Source: Collinsella sp. TF05-9AC
GTDB lineage: Bacteria; Actinomycetota; Coriobacteriia; Coriobacteriales; Coriobacteriaceae
DNA: 64,000 bases
Reading direction: 5' to 3'
Assembly (NCBI RefSeq): GCF_003438495.1
Contig: NZ_QSSH01000002.1
Span: forward strand, 1 to 64,000
Positions 45,434 to 53,426 of the stretch are shown in pieces. Numbering within the stretch: the stretch's first letter is position 1; every line of letters begins with the position of its first letter. The position numbers were made by a program, and so were the translations under genes. Under the pieces are notes generated by a model. It did no database searches and was not told where the DNA came from. It saw nothing but the letters and a program-made list of their open reading frames with translations.

Positions 45434-45880
45434 GTGCGCGCGGTGGTGCAGCGCGTACTCAACGCCGGCGTGACGGTCGACGGCGAGTGCGTGGGCCGCA
45501 TTGGACGCGGCTACCTGGTGCTGCTGGGTGTGGGCCATGGCGATACGCGTGCCGAGGCCGATAAGCTGTGGGGCAAGCTCCGCGGGCTGCGCATCAACGA
45601 GGACGAGAACGGCAAGACCAACTTGGCGCTTGCCGATGTCGACGGCGAGGTGCTCGTGGTGTCGCAGTTCACGCTGTTCGCCGACTGCCGCCACGGTCGC
45701 CGCCCATCGTTTACGGATGCCGGCGCCCCCGATGTCGCCAACGAGCTCTACGAGTACTTCCTGACGCTTGTTCGTCAAGATGTCGAACACGTAGCACATG
45801 GCATCTTCGGCGCCGATATGAAAGTCGACTTGGTCAACGACGGTCCATTCACCATCGTCCTGGACACCGACAACCTTTAG
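45434..45880 (+). CDS. dtd: D-aminoacyl-tRNA deacylase
   Basis: Cleaves D-amino acids from mischarged tRNA. 148 residues, a normal length, with [15 protein letters not shown] at the start, [17 protein letters not shown] (the family hallmark) and the [10 protein letters not shown] (Gly-cisPro-type) closing motif. The start is GTG 45434, four bases after rdgB, so translation is likely coupled. Its stop is directly followed by the D-type hairpin at 45881. Nothing unusual in the protein. Confidence 0.95.
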   Translation: MRAVVQRVLNAGVTVDGECVGRIGRGYLVLLGVGHGDTRAEADKLWGKLRGLRINEDENGKTNLALADVDGEVLVVSQFTLFADCRHGRRPSFTDAGAPDVANELYEYFLTLVRQDVEHVAHGIFGADMKVDLVNDGPFTIVLDTDNL

Positions 45881-45908
45881 GTTACGCGGTTTTACCAAAC
45901 CGCGTAAC
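45881..45908. repeat. Hairpin repeat, family D, copy 1
   Basis: A perfect 12-bp stem GTTACGCGGTTT (45881-45892) with AAACCGCGTAAC (45897-45908) and loop TACC, starting directly after the dtd stop. The second copy at 50397-50424 has two compensated base changes in the stem. Confidence 0.8.
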
Positions 45909-45966
45909 AACTGGTCATGCGAGATTGTCGTCTGGTACGTATTTGGGACGGGGCTTATTTAGCTAC

Positions 45967-45996
45967 TTGCGTATGGCGGCAGCAGGGTGCTATAGT
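45967..45996 (+). promoter_or_regulatory. Promoter of veg
   Basis: TTGCGT (45967-45972) and TATAGT (45991-45996) are 18 bases apart, about 70 bases before the veg start codon. A GGGG-TATTAT-CCCC-TTTTT hairpin lies at about 46018-46036 and could attenuate the transcript. Confidence 0.5.
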
Positions 45997-46063
45997 ATTA
46001 GAGTTTTGTCTATCTTAGGGGTATTATCCCCTTTTTGAATTGCACCTTCTGGAGGCTCTGTTC

Positions 46064-46360
46064 ATGGAAGAGATGGAAGTCAATCACGTCGACGACATCC
46101 ACGAGAAGCTGACCGATATGGTGGGCGATCGCGTCAAGGTTAAGGCCAACATGGGCCGTACCCGCGTCGTCGAGCGCATGGGCACCATCAAGAGCGTTCA
46201 CCCCGCCGTCTTTATCGTCGAGGTCGACGAGCGCCGCGGCCGCAAATCGCGTCAGTCCTACCAGTATATCGATGTCCTTACCGGTCAGGTCGAACTGTTC
46301 GACCCCGAGAGCGGCGAGCACATCTTTACCCCGCTCGGCAATCAGCTCGAGGAGCACTAA
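46064..46360 (+). CDS. veg: Veg family protein
   Basis: 98 residues. The conserved Veg core is visible: VGDRVKVKANMGRTRVVERMGTIKSVHPAVFIVEV, then RRGRKSRQSYQYIDVLTG. In Bacillus subtilis veg lies in the ispE region and influences biofilm gene expression; its molecular role is not settled. Here too it precedes ispE, by two bases, so the pair is an operon. ATG 46064 is preceded by GGAGG; an in-frame ATG at 46040 adds 8 residues. The C-terminal 25 residues are longer than in Bacillus Veg. Confidence 0.9.
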   Translation: MEEMEVNHVDDIHEKLTDMVGDRVKVKANMGRTRVVERMGTIKSVHPAVFIVEVDERRGRKSRQSYQYIDVLTGQVELFDPESGEHIFTPLGNQLEEH

Positions 46361-46362
46361 CG

Positions 46363-47271
46363 GTGACCGATTGGTCCCTGACCCTTTCTGCGCCGGCAAA
46401 GATAAACCTCTACCTGGGGGTTCATACCGAGCGTGACGACCGCGGCTACCACAAGGTCGATTCCCTGATGGCAGCCGTCAGTCTTGCCGATATCGTGACG
46501 GTCGCCCCGGCGCAGGAGCTGGCCGTCCAGACGGTTCCGGCATCCGACTTTCCCATGCAAAAGAATACGGCTTATCGTGCTGCGCTCGCTATGGCTGAGC
46601 GTTATGGTCGGGAGGCCAACGTTTGCGTGACGATCGAGAAGCACATTCCGCTGTGTGCTGGTCTGGGCGGTCCTTCGACGGACGCCGCGGCGGTCATTGT
46701 CGCTTTGGCGGAGCTGTGGGGTATTGATCGCACCGATCCTGCGCTCGATGACATCGCTCGCGGTATCGGTGCCGACGTGCCATTCTTTTTGCACGCGAGT
46801 CCCGCGTTCTACGTGGGCGGGGGAGATGTGCTGGCAACTGAGTATCCCGCGCTGCCCGCAACGCCCGTTGTGCTGATCAAGCCGCGCGAGGCGAGCGTTT
46901 CAACGGTTGAAGCGTATCGACGATTTGATGAGAACCCGGTACCGGCAGACAAGCCTGGTGCGATTGCTTCTGTCTTACGCGCCGGCGACGCCGAGGCGGC
47001 ATATGCGCTCGTTCATAACAATCTGGGCGTCATTTCCGCTCAGATGGAGCCGCAGATCCAGACGGTCCTCGACTGGCTGAGCGCGCAGGAGGGAACCGTT
47101 GCTGTGGACGTGTGCGGGTCGGGTGCCTGTTCGTTTGCCATCTGCGATACCGCCGCTACGGCAGTCTATCTTGCGGAAGCTGCCCAGCAAAATGGCTGGT
47201 GGGCCTGCGCGACTGAGCTTATTCCCAACACGGTTCAAATCGACGCGCCAAAGAAATATAAATTTCTCTAG
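46363..47271 (+). CDS. ispE: 4-diphosphocytidyl-2-C-methyl-D-erythritol kinase
   Basis: Fourth step of the non-mevalonate (MEP) isoprenoid pathway; phosphorylates CDP-ME. 302 residues of the GHMP kinase fold: APAKINLYLGVH at the start, PLCAGLGGPSTDAAAVIVAL (P-loop) and GIGADVPFFLHA. The start is GTG 46363, two bases after veg, as expected for coupling. In the third motif, VDVCGSGACSFAIC matches the family's G-S-G-A-C-F pattern. Length normal for the family. Followed by tRNA-Pro at 47309. Confidence 0.95.
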   Translation: MTDWSLTLSAPAKINLYLGVHTERDDRGYHKVDSLMAAVSLADIVTVAPAQELAVQTVPASDFPMQKNTAYRAALAMAERYGREANVCVTIEKHIPLCAGLGGPSTDAAAVIVALAELWGIDRTDPALDDIARGIGADVPFFLHASPAFYVGGGDVLATEYPALPATPVVLIKPREASVSTVEAYRRFDENPVPADKPGAIASVLRAGDAEAAYALVHNNLGVISAQMEPQIQTVLDWLSAQEGTVAVDVCGSGACSFAICDTAATAVYLAEAAQQNGWWACATELIPNTVQIDAPKKYKFL

Positions 47272-47308
47272 CACACGGCGAAAATCTTTGTTACTATAGT
47301 CAAGCTAA

Positions 47309-47385
47309 CGGGTTGTGGCTCAGTTTGGTAGAGCACTGCGTTCGGGACGCAGGGGTCGCTGGTTCAAATCCAGTCAACCCGACCA
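47309..47385 (+). tRNA. tRNA-Pro (anticodon CGG)
   Basis: 77 bases with encoded CCA. Acceptor CGGGTTG pairs with CAACCCG. Anticodon stem CTGCG/CGCAG encloses TTCGGGA (anticodon CGG). T-arm CTGGTTCAAATCCAG is intact. It reads proline codon CCG. A TATAGT box at 47296 may belong to its promoter. Confidence 0.97.
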
Positions 47386-47395
47386 GAGCATGAGG

Positions 47396-47424
47396 AGGGA
47401 CCGCTTCTTGCGGTCCCTTTTTTT
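47396..47424 (+). terminator. Intrinsic terminator after tRNA-Pro
   Basis: Stem AGGGACCGC (47396-47404) with GCGGTCCCT (47410-47418), then T at 47418-47424. Confidence 0.9.
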
Positions 47425-47497
47425 AGCTAGTGTTGTGATACCGCGACACCCGCGGTATACTCATTCGAGCTTGTCTCGCTGTATTGTGGAGGTCTAC

Positions 47498-47773
47498 ATG
47501 TTTGGACTGAGGGCTCCTGAGCTCATCATTATTCTCGTCGTTGTCTTGATCATCTTCGGGCCTAAGAACCTGCCGAAGCTCGGCAAGTCCCTCGGCTCTA
47601 CCGTCAAGAATATCCGCGAGGGTATGGAGGGCGACGATAAGGGCGAAACCAAACAGGCCGAGGACGTTGTGGTCGAGGAGTCCAAGGAGGACAAGGAGAT
47701 CGCAGAGCTCGAGGCCAAGCTCGCTGCTGCCAAGAAAAAGCAGGCAGAGGACAGCGACGCGGACGCAGAGTAG
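47498..47773 (+). CDS. tatA: Twin-arginine translocase subunit TatA/E
   Basis: 91 residues. One N-terminal helix ([16 protein letters not shown], about 5-20) followed by the amphipathic [22 protein letters not shown], exactly the TatA pattern, and then a charged coiled tail ([19 protein letters not shown]). It forms the oligomeric pore of the Tat protein-export system. ATG 47498 follows GGAGGTC. No tatB or tatC lies in the window. A terminator follows at 47799. Confidence 0.9.
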   Translation: MFGLRAPELIIILVVVLIIFGPKNLPKLGKSLGSTVKNIREGMEGDDKGETKQAEDVVVEESKEDKEIAELEAKLAAAKKKQAEDSDADAE

Positions 47774-47798
47774 TCCCATCCCTTTGGGGTGAGCACCT

Positions 47799-47831
47799 GA
47801 CCGGCTTGCCCGCAGGCTAGCCGGTCTTTTT
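47799..47831 (+). terminator. Intrinsic terminator after tatA
   Basis: GACCGGCTTGCC (47799-47810) pairs with GGCTAGCCGGTC (47815-47826) with one mismatch, then a T-run. Confidence 0.8.
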
Positions 47832-47879
47832 CGTTTTGTTGACAGTTGATCGTTACATCATAGTTGGGGAGATATCCGT

Positions 47880-48350
47880 ATGGACGCAAGCCAGATCGTA
47901 CTGACCGCTGAGGGCCGCCAGAAGCTCGTCGAAGAGCTCGCTTGGCGTGAGGGCGATTACGCCAAGGAGATCGTCGAGGACATCAAGGAAGCCCGCGCGT
48001 TCGGCGACCTTTCGGAGAACTCCGAGTACGATGCCGCCAAGGACAAGCAGGCCCAGAATGCTGCTCGCATCGCCGAGATTCAGGCTATTCTCGCCAACGC
48101 CCAGGTTGCTGCCACCACGGGTGATCTGACCGTCTCCATCGGCTCCACCGTTTCGCTGATTGATCCCAACGGTGAGGTCATGGAAGTCACGCTCGTCGGT
48201 ACCACCGAGACTAACTCGCTCGAGCACAAGATCTCCAACGAGTCTCCGGTCGGCCACGCCATCATCGGTCACGGCGAGGGTGACTCCGTCGAGGTCGTTA
48301 CGCCTTCGGGCAAGACCCGCGTCTACACTATCGCAAAGATCGCACGCTAG
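47880..48350 (+). CDS. greA: Transcription elongation factor GreA
   Basis: 156 residues. An N-terminal coiled coil (about 1-75) with the acidic tip ARAFGDLSENSEYDAAK reaches into the RNA polymerase secondary channel to rescue backtracked complexes; a C-terminal FKBP-like globule follows (SIGSTVSLIDPNGEV, ISNESPVGHAIIGHGEGDSVEV). ATG 47880 has GGGGAG upstream. TTGACA at 47838-47843 may be a -35, though the matching -10 is weak. lysS follows after a terminator, as in many genomes. Confidence 0.95.
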   Translation: MDASQIVLTAEGRQKLVEELAWREGDYAKEIVEDIKEARAFGDLSENSEYDAAKDKQAQNAARIAEIQAILANAQVAATTGDLTVSIGSTVSLIDPNGEVMEVTLVGTTETNSLEHKISNESPVGHAIIGHGEGDSVEVVTPSGKTRVYTIAKIAR

Positions 48351-48378
48351 ACCACGGTCCCGCGTAAAGGTATGTTTT

Positions 48379-48411
48379 CGCTCCCCGGGACCGAATCCTG
48401 GGGAGCGTTTT
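48379..48411 (+). terminator. Intrinsic terminator between greA and lysS
   Basis: CGCTCCCC (48379-48386) pairs with GGGGAGCG (48400-48407), followed by TTTT. It lies only 18 bases before the lysS start codon, so it could act as a leader attenuator for lysS. Confidence 0.7.
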
Positions 48412-48428
48412 AGTTTGAGGAGCTAACT

Positions 48429-50393
48429 ATGGCAGAGAACCAGAACGCCGCCGAGCAGGCATCGACGCTCAACGACGAGCGCGCCACGCGCCTGGCCAAG
48501 CGCGCCGCCCTGTTCGAGGCGGGCCAGAACCCCTATCCCGAGCACTCCGAGATCGAGGACTACGTTGCCGACATCGAGGCTAAGTATGCCGAGCTTGCCG
48601 ATGGCGAGGACACCGAGGACGTCGTGAAGATCGGCGGCCGCGTGGTCGCCAAGCGCGGTCAGGGCAAGATCATGTTCATCGTCGTGCGCGACGCTACCGC
48701 CGAGATTCAGCTGTTCTGCCGCATCAACGACATGGATGAGGCAGCCTGGAATACGCTCAAGGCCCTCGATCTTGGCGATATCCTGGGCGTGACCGGCGTG
48801 GTCGTGCGCACCAAGCGTGGCCAGCTTTCCGTCGCCCCCAAGAGCGCGAAACTACTCTCCAAGGCCGTTCGCCCGCTGCCCGAGAAGTTCCATGGCCTCT
48901 CCGACAAAGAGACCCGCTATCGTCAGCGTTATGTCGACCTGATTGCCAACGACGATGTTCGCGAGACCTTCCGTAAGCGCTCGCAGATTCTTTCCACCTT
49001 CCGCCGCTTTATGGAGTCCGACGGCTACATGGAGGTCGAGACCCCCATTCTGCAGACTATCCAGGGTGGCGCTACGGCCAAGCCGTTCATCACGCACTTT
49101 AACGCGCTCGATCAGGAATGCTACCTGCGCATTGCTACCGAGCTGCACCTCAAGCGCTGCATCGTCGGTGGCTTTGAGCGCGTCTTCGAGATCGGCCGCA
49201 TCTTCCGCAACGAGGGTATGGACCTCACCCACAACCCCGAGTTCACCACGATGGAGGCCTATCGTGCTTTCTCCGATCTCGAGGGCATGAAGGCGCTCGC
49301 CCAGGGCGTCATCAAGGCCGCCAACAAGGCCATCGGCAACCCCGAGGTTATCGAGTACCAGGGCCAGACCATCGATCTTTCCGGTGAGTGGGCAAGCCGT
49401 TCCATGACCGATATTGTCTCTGACGTGCTCGGCGAGCAGGTCACCATCGACACGCCAGTCGAGGAGCTTGCCGCCGCCGCGCGCGAGAAGGGCCTGGAGA
49501 TTAAGCCCGAGTGGACTGCTGGCAAGATCATCGCCGAGATCTACGACGAGCTGGGCGAGGACACCATCGTCAATCCCACCTTTGTGTGCGATTATCCCAT
49601 CGAGGTCAGCCCGCTCGCCAAGCGTTTTGAGGACGACCCGCGTCTGACCCACCGCTTTGAGCTGGTTATCGCCGGCCACGAGTACGCCAACGCATTCTCC
49701 GAGCTCAACGACCCGGTTGACCAGGCTGAGCGCTTTGCTGCCCAGATGGCCGAGAAGGCCGGTGGCGACGATGAGGCCATGGAGTACGACGAGGACTACG
49801 TGCGCGCCCTCGAGTACGGTATGCCTCCTGCGGGCGGCATCGGCATCGGCATCGACCGCGTGGTCATGCTGCTTACCAACCAGGCCTCCATTCGCGACGT
49901 CCTGCTGTTCCCGCACATGAAGCCCGAGAAGGGTTTCCAGTCCGGTGCCGCTGCCGCCAAGGCTGCCGAGGCCGGCAACGCCGCGAGCCCGTTCGTTAAG
50001 TCGCTTAAGCCCACGCTCGATTACTCCAAGATCGCCGTTGAGCCGCTGTTTGAGGAGTTCGTCGACTTCGATACTTTCTCCAAGAGCGATTTCCGCGCTG
50101 TGAAGGTTAAGGCGTGCGAGGCCGTCAAGAAGTCTAAGAAGCTGTTGAACTTTACACTCGACGACGGCACCGGCACCGACCGCACCATCCTCTCCGGTAT
50201 TCACGATTATTACGAGCCCGAGGACCTGGTCGGCAAGACTCTGCTCGCCATCACCAACCTGCCTCCGCGCAAGATGGTGGGTATTCCCAGCTGCGGAATG
50301 CTGATCAGCGCTATCCACGAGGAGGAGGGCCAGGAGCGCCTCAACCTGATCCAGCTCGACGCTTCCATCCCCGCCGGTGCAAAGATGTACTAG
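48429..50393 (+). CDS. lysS: Lysine--tRNA ligase, class II, with C-terminal EMAP-type domain
   Basis: 654 residues. OB-fold anticodon-binding domain (about 55-165, VKIGGRVVAKRGQGKIMF), then the class II core: motif 2 FRNEGMDLTHNPEFTTMEAY and motif 3 GGIGIGIDRVVMLLTNQASIRDV. Standard LysRS ends near residue 510. Here residues about 547-654 form a second tRNA-binding OB domain (FDTFSKSDFRAVKV, ITNLPPRKMVGIPSCGMLISA) like that of MetRS C-termini and Trbp111. It is joined by an Ala-rich linker (about 515-535). ATG 48429 follows GAGGAG. The fusion probably improves tRNA affinity; that is inferred. Confidence 0.95.
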   Translation: MAENQNAAEQASTLNDERATRLAKRAALFEAGQNPYPEHSEIEDYVADIEAKYAELADGEDTEDVVKIGGRVVAKRGQGKIMFIVVRDATAEIQLFCRINDMDEAAWNTLKALDLGDILGVTGVVVRTKRGQLSVAPKSAKLLSKAVRPLPEKFHGLSDKETRYRQRYVDLIANDDVRETFRKRSQILSTFRRFMESDGYMEVETPILQTIQGGATAKPFITHFNALDQECYLRIATELHLKRCIVGGFERVFEIGRIFRNEGMDLTHNPEFTTMEAYRAFSDLEGMKALAQGVIKAANKAIGNPEVIEYQGQTIDLSGEWASRSMTDIVSDVLGEQVTIDTPVEELAAAAREKGLEIKPEWTAGKIIAEIYDELGEDTIVNPTFVCDYPIEVSPLAKRFEDDPRLTHRFELVIAGHEYANAFSELNDPVDQAERFAAQMAEKAGGDDEAMEYDEDYVRALEYGMPPAGGIGIGIDRVVMLLTNQASIRDVLLFPHMKPEKGFQSGAAAAKAAEAGNAASPFVKSLKPTLDYSKIAVEPLFEEFVDFDTFSKSDFRAVKVKACEAVKKSKKLLNFTLDDGTGTDRTILSGIHDYYEPEDLVGKTLLAITNLPPRKMVGIPSCGMLISAIHEEEGQERLNLIQLDASIPAGAKMY

Positions 50394-50396
50394 GGG

Positions 50397-50424
50397 GTTA
50401 CGGCGTTTTGCCAAACGCCGTAAC
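50397..50424. repeat. Hairpin repeat, family D, copy 2
   Basis: GTTACGGCGTTT (50397-50408) pairs perfectly with AAACGCCGTAAC (50413-50424); loop TGCC. It starts three bases after the lysS stop. Confidence 0.8.
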
Positions 50425-50437
50425 CAGTTGACGCTGC

Positions 50438-50572
50438 AAGCCCGCCAGAGCGGCAATCTGCCTTTCAACTTCGGCGGCATGACCAAAAGGTCAATGCCGC
50501 CTTGTTTCAAGGCACCTTGCTCGCTCTGGCGGGCTTTCGCTGTCGTTGCCAAGGCATCGGCGTTGCCTTGGC
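50438..50572. repeat. Multi-hairpin structured region after lysS
   Basis: An outer stem AAGCCCGCCAGAGCG (50438-50452) with CGCTCTGGCGGGCTT (50522-50536), perfect over 15 bp, encloses an inner stem GGCGGCATGACC (50473-50484) with GGTCAATGCCGCC (50489-50501). A third hairpin GCCAAGGC/GCCTTGGC follows near 50549-50572. With no open frame, it may be a structured RNA or a dispersed element. Confidence 0.6.
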
Positions 50573-50714
50573 TGTCAATAGTCATTGTGGACGTTCTTAA
50601 ACGACTACCCAACGGCTATTGTGCACATGGCTGGCGCGGCAGTCGTCTCTTTTATGTTTCCTTTAGCCGTCGCTGTCTAGGATGGGGGTTAGTCGATAGG
50701 AAGGGAGCACCGGG

Positions 50715-52283
50715 ATGGACGATGCGAGCGAGCGCGCAATCGAAGAGGACATGCTCGATCAGTTCAATTACTTTGATGATGAGGATGAGGAGCTAATCGA
50801 TCGTCGCGAGCCGGCATCGCTTGACTCATTTGATCTGGTCGATGAAGAGCCCGACGAGGACGAGGGCGAATTAACGGAGCCCCCACAGCCTTCGCGCCTT
50901 GACTCGCTGCTTTCGAGAGCCCCCATGCACCACGGCGTTCGTGCCGGCGCGCTCCATATGAAAACTGACTGGCACCAGATCGTGACGGCAGGCGATGAGC
51001 TTGCCGTCGATGCGCCGCTCACCGATAAGTCATCCATCATCTGCCGCACCGGCATGCTTATGCTGGCAAGCGGAACAGGTGCCTGGCGCGTGCGCGATAC
51101 CATGAATCGTGTTGCTGCCGTACTCGGCGTCACGATTCACGTCGACCTGAGCCTTCTGTCGTTTGAGTGTACTTGCATCGAAGATGGCCACTGCTTTAAC
51201 GAGGTTGTCAGCCTGCCCACAACGGGAGTCAATACCCATCGCATTTGGATGATGGAGAGTTTCCTCAAGGAAATCGAGACCTATGGTCGCCGCTTCACGG
51301 TACACGAGTACCACGAGATGCTCAGGACCGTTGAGAGCTCAAAACCCGATTACGCTCCCTGGCAACAGGGCCTTGCGGCAGCCTGTGCTTGCGGCGCCTT
51401 CGTCTTTTTGCTCGGCGGCGGCCCTATCGAGATGGCCTGCGCATTCGTAGGCGCTGGTGTCGGTAACTTTGCTCGCTCCCATATTCTCAAGCAGGGTCTT
51501 GGCCAGTTTAGCGCGCTGACGACGGGCGTTGCGCTCGCTTGCGTTTCGTATCTGCTGGCATTGCTCGGCCTTGGCCAGGTCGTACCGGGGGCAATGTCGC
51601 ACCAAGAAGGCTATATCGGCGCCATGCTCTTCGTGATTCCCGGCTTTCCCCTCATTACGGCAGGCCTCGACATCGCTAAGCTCGATATGCGAAGCGGCAT
51701 TGAGCGTCTTTCGTATGCCGTGTCGATTATTGTGATGGCGACCCTTGTGGGCTGGATGGTTGCCGAGTGTGTGGGGCTGGCACCGGATGATTTTGCCCCG
51801 CTCGGCCTTTCGCCGCTTGCCCTTACGCTCCTGCGCGTGGTGATGAGCTTCGTTGGCGTATTCGGCTTCTCGGTGATGTTCAACAGCCCAGTAAAGATGG
51901 CCGCGGCAGCTGGGTTGATCGGCGCCGTTTCCAATACCCTGCGCCTTACGCTCGTCGATGCGCCGACGATGATTCCCTTCCTGGGCCTCAGCACGGGAAT
52001 GCCTCCCGAGGCAGCAGCGTTTATCGGCGCGCTGGTATCGGGTCTGCTGGCAAGCTTGGCCGAAGTCAAGCTCACCTACCCGCGTATCGCTCTCACGGTG
52101 CCTTCGATTGTCATTATGGTGCCGGGTTTGTATCTGTATCGCTCGATGTATTACATGTGCACCTTCGACACAGTCAATATGCTCGGTTGGTTTGTGCGTG
52201 CAGTGCTCATCGTGGCGTTTTTGCCCGTTGGTCTGGGTGTGGCACGTACACTCACCGACCCTCGCTGGCGCCACACCAGCTAA
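50715..52283 (+). CDS. Threonine/serine exporter family protein (ThrE)
   Basis: 522 residues. About 60 acidic N-terminal residues precede the ThrE-type N-domain (DUF1212, about 85-300) and a second membrane half (about 370-500, DUF3815-like), together about ten hydrophobic segments. The MHHGVRAGALHMKTDW and LASGTGAWRVRDTMNRVA regions match the start of ThrE domains. In Corynebacterium glutamicum ThrE exports threonine and serine by proton motive force; substrate here is inferred. ATG 50715 after GGGAGCACCGGG. The TAA stop touches repeat C copy 2. Confidence 0.88.
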   Translation: MDDASERAIEEDMLDQFNYFDDEDEELIDRREPASLDSFDLVDEEPDEDEGELTEPPQPSRLDSLLSRAPMHHGVRAGALHMKTDWHQIVTAGDELAVDAPLTDKSSIICRTGMLMLASGTGAWRVRDTMNRVAAVLGVTIHVDLSLLSFECTCIEDGHCFNEVVSLPTTGVNTHRIWMMESFLKEIETYGRRFTVHEYHEMLRTVESSKPDYAPWQQGLAAACACGAFVFLLGGGPIEMACAFVGAGVGNFARSHILKQGLGQFSALTTGVALACVSYLLALLGLGQVVPGAMSHQEGYIGAMLFVIPGFPLITAGLDIAKLDMRSGIERLSYAVSIIVMATLVGWMVAECVGLAPDDFAPLGLSPLALTLLRVVMSFVGVFGFSVMFNSPVKMAAAAGLIGAVSNTLRLTLVDAPTMIPFLGLSTGMPPEAAAFIGALVSGLLASLAEVKLTYPRIALTVPSIVIMVPGLYLYRSMYYMCTFDTVNMLGWFVRAVLIVAFLPVGLGVARTLTDPRWRHTS

Positions 52284-52316
52284 TTGGTGCAAGGGGGACA
52301 TGTTACTTTGCACCAA
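52284..52316. repeat. Hairpin repeat, family C, copy 2
   Basis: TTGGTGCAA (52284-52292) pairs perfectly with TTGCACCAA (52308-52316), loop GGGGGACATGTTACT. It starts directly after the exporter stop codon. Confidence 0.8.
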
Positions 52317-52319
52317 ATG

Positions 52320-52386
52320 AGTTGCGGTGAAATAGGGACTGAATTGCTGCTTAAAGGGTCAAAACAGTCCGTATTCCACCGCAACT
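52320..52386. repeat. Long imperfect hairpin
   Basis: Arms 52320-52341 and 52365-52386 (beginning AGTTGCGGTG, ending CACCGCAACT) match at 20 of 22 positions. Its loop contains GAATTGCTGCTTAAAGGGTC. Possibly another member of the dispersed hairpin group. Confidence 0.65.
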
Positions 52387-52501
52387 TAGGGGGTCGGGGG
52401 ATTATCGGTGCCCTGCATCTTCATAAACTCAACGCTTACGAAGCGCATGCGTTTCGTGCTAGGCTGGTTCCACCACATAAGTAGTCGCAGACGCGCGTAC
52501 C

Positions 52502-52553
52502 ACGGGCGGGCGAGATGAAGTTCCAACAGCTCCATCTTGCCCGCCCGTTTTTG
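52502..52553 (+). terminator. Intrinsic terminator before the DUF2798 gene
   Basis: ACGGGCGGGCGAGATGAA (52502-52519) pairs with TCCATCTTGCCCGCCCGT region (52531-52548), with two mismatches, then five T. It lies about 45 bases before the next start codon, so it might be an attenuator. Confidence 0.75.
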
Positions 52554-52596
52554 TTGCGTGGCGCCGCGGCACAACACAGAGAGGAATCTGCCCTTT

Positions 52597-53145
52597 ATGC
52601 CTATCAACAAACGAGAGAGCCTGCTGTTCACCTTTATCATGTGCTTTTGCATGGTGCTCTGGATGAGCATCTACAACGTTGCCCTACAGCACGGGGCCAT
52701 CAACGGCGAGGTTGTTGCCGCTGCGTGGCTCGGCTTCCCCGTTGCCTACATTTTTGCCATGTGCTGCGACTGGTTCGTCGCCAGCCCGCTCGCCAAGGGT
52801 TTCGCCTTTAAGTACTTGGTCACGCCGGGCAAGAGCTCGCCACTTGCCATGACGCTCGCCGTCAGCTCCTGCATGGTCGTTCCCATGGTCATCATCATGT
52901 CGCTTTACGGTGCCTGCGAGGGTCTGACGCACATGCCCGGCGGCATCCTTGCGAACCTGTATTCCGTGCCCGCGATCTGGATGATCAACATCCCGCATAA
53001 TTTTGTGATGGCGCTGCCGTGGAACCTTTTGGTAGCCGGTCCGATTTCCCACTTCGTCTTCCGTCGCGCCTTCCCTGTGGGGACGGTTTTCGAGGAGGAG
53101 CATGCCGAGCTCTTGGAGCAGGCTATGGCTCCTGAGTGCGAGTAG
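52597..53145 (+). CDS. DUF2798 domain membrane protein
   Basis: 182 residues with four membrane helices arranged as two DUF2798 repeats: LLFTFIMCFCMVLWMSIYNVAL followed by AWLGFPVAYIFAMCCDWFVASPLAKG, and then MTLAVSSCMVVPMVIIMSLYG followed by NFVMALPWNLLVAGPISHFVFRRAFP. The function of the family is unknown. ATG 52597 is preceded by GAGAGGAA. It stands alone between terminators. Confidence 0.82.
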   Translation: MPINKRESLLFTFIMCFCMVLWMSIYNVALQHGAINGEVVAAAWLGFPVAYIFAMCCDWFVASPLAKGFAFKYLVTPGKSSPLAMTLAVSSCMVVPMVIIMSLYGACEGLTHMPGGILANLYSVPAIWMINIPHNFVMALPWNLLVAGPISHFVFRRAFPVGTVFEEEHAELLEQAMAPECE

Positions 53146-53311
53146 CTCGCTTAGGGATCTGCTGAGCGCGGGCGACTTGCTTGGTTGGAGCCCTAAGCGT
53201 GGATAGCTCTCTCGGCGACATCGCGGGCGTGAGCGGTGCGCATGACCGGAGGGCCCGTGCTGCTCCGTTGCCCGACGTGCTAGCGCGCAGAACAATCTGT
53301 TGGTGAATTCG

Positions 53312-53345
53312 GCGGCTGCTGAAGCGTTTCGGCAGCCGCGTTTTA
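53312..53345 (+). terminator. Intrinsic terminator upstream of the dehydratase activase
   Basis: GCGGCTGCTGAA (53312-53323) pairs with TTTCGGCAGCCGC (53327-53339), followed by TTTTAT. Confidence 0.8.
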
Positions 53346-53357
53346 TACGGAGTTTAA

Positions 53358-53376
53358 ATACAACAGTCTGTTGTAT
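53358..53376. promoter_or_regulatory. TetR-type operator in front of the activase gene
   Basis: Perfect palindrome ATACAACAGTCTGTTGTAT, 9-bp arms around a central T. A TATATC box (53389-53394) lies 13 bases downstream, so a bound repressor would cover the -35 region. The TetR family gene at 57850, at the far end of the same unit, is the likely ligand. Confidence 0.65.
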
Positions 53377-53426
53377 TACGTAGAGTGGTATATCTCTAGC
53401 AGGAAAAATGCGAGAGACGGAGCATT

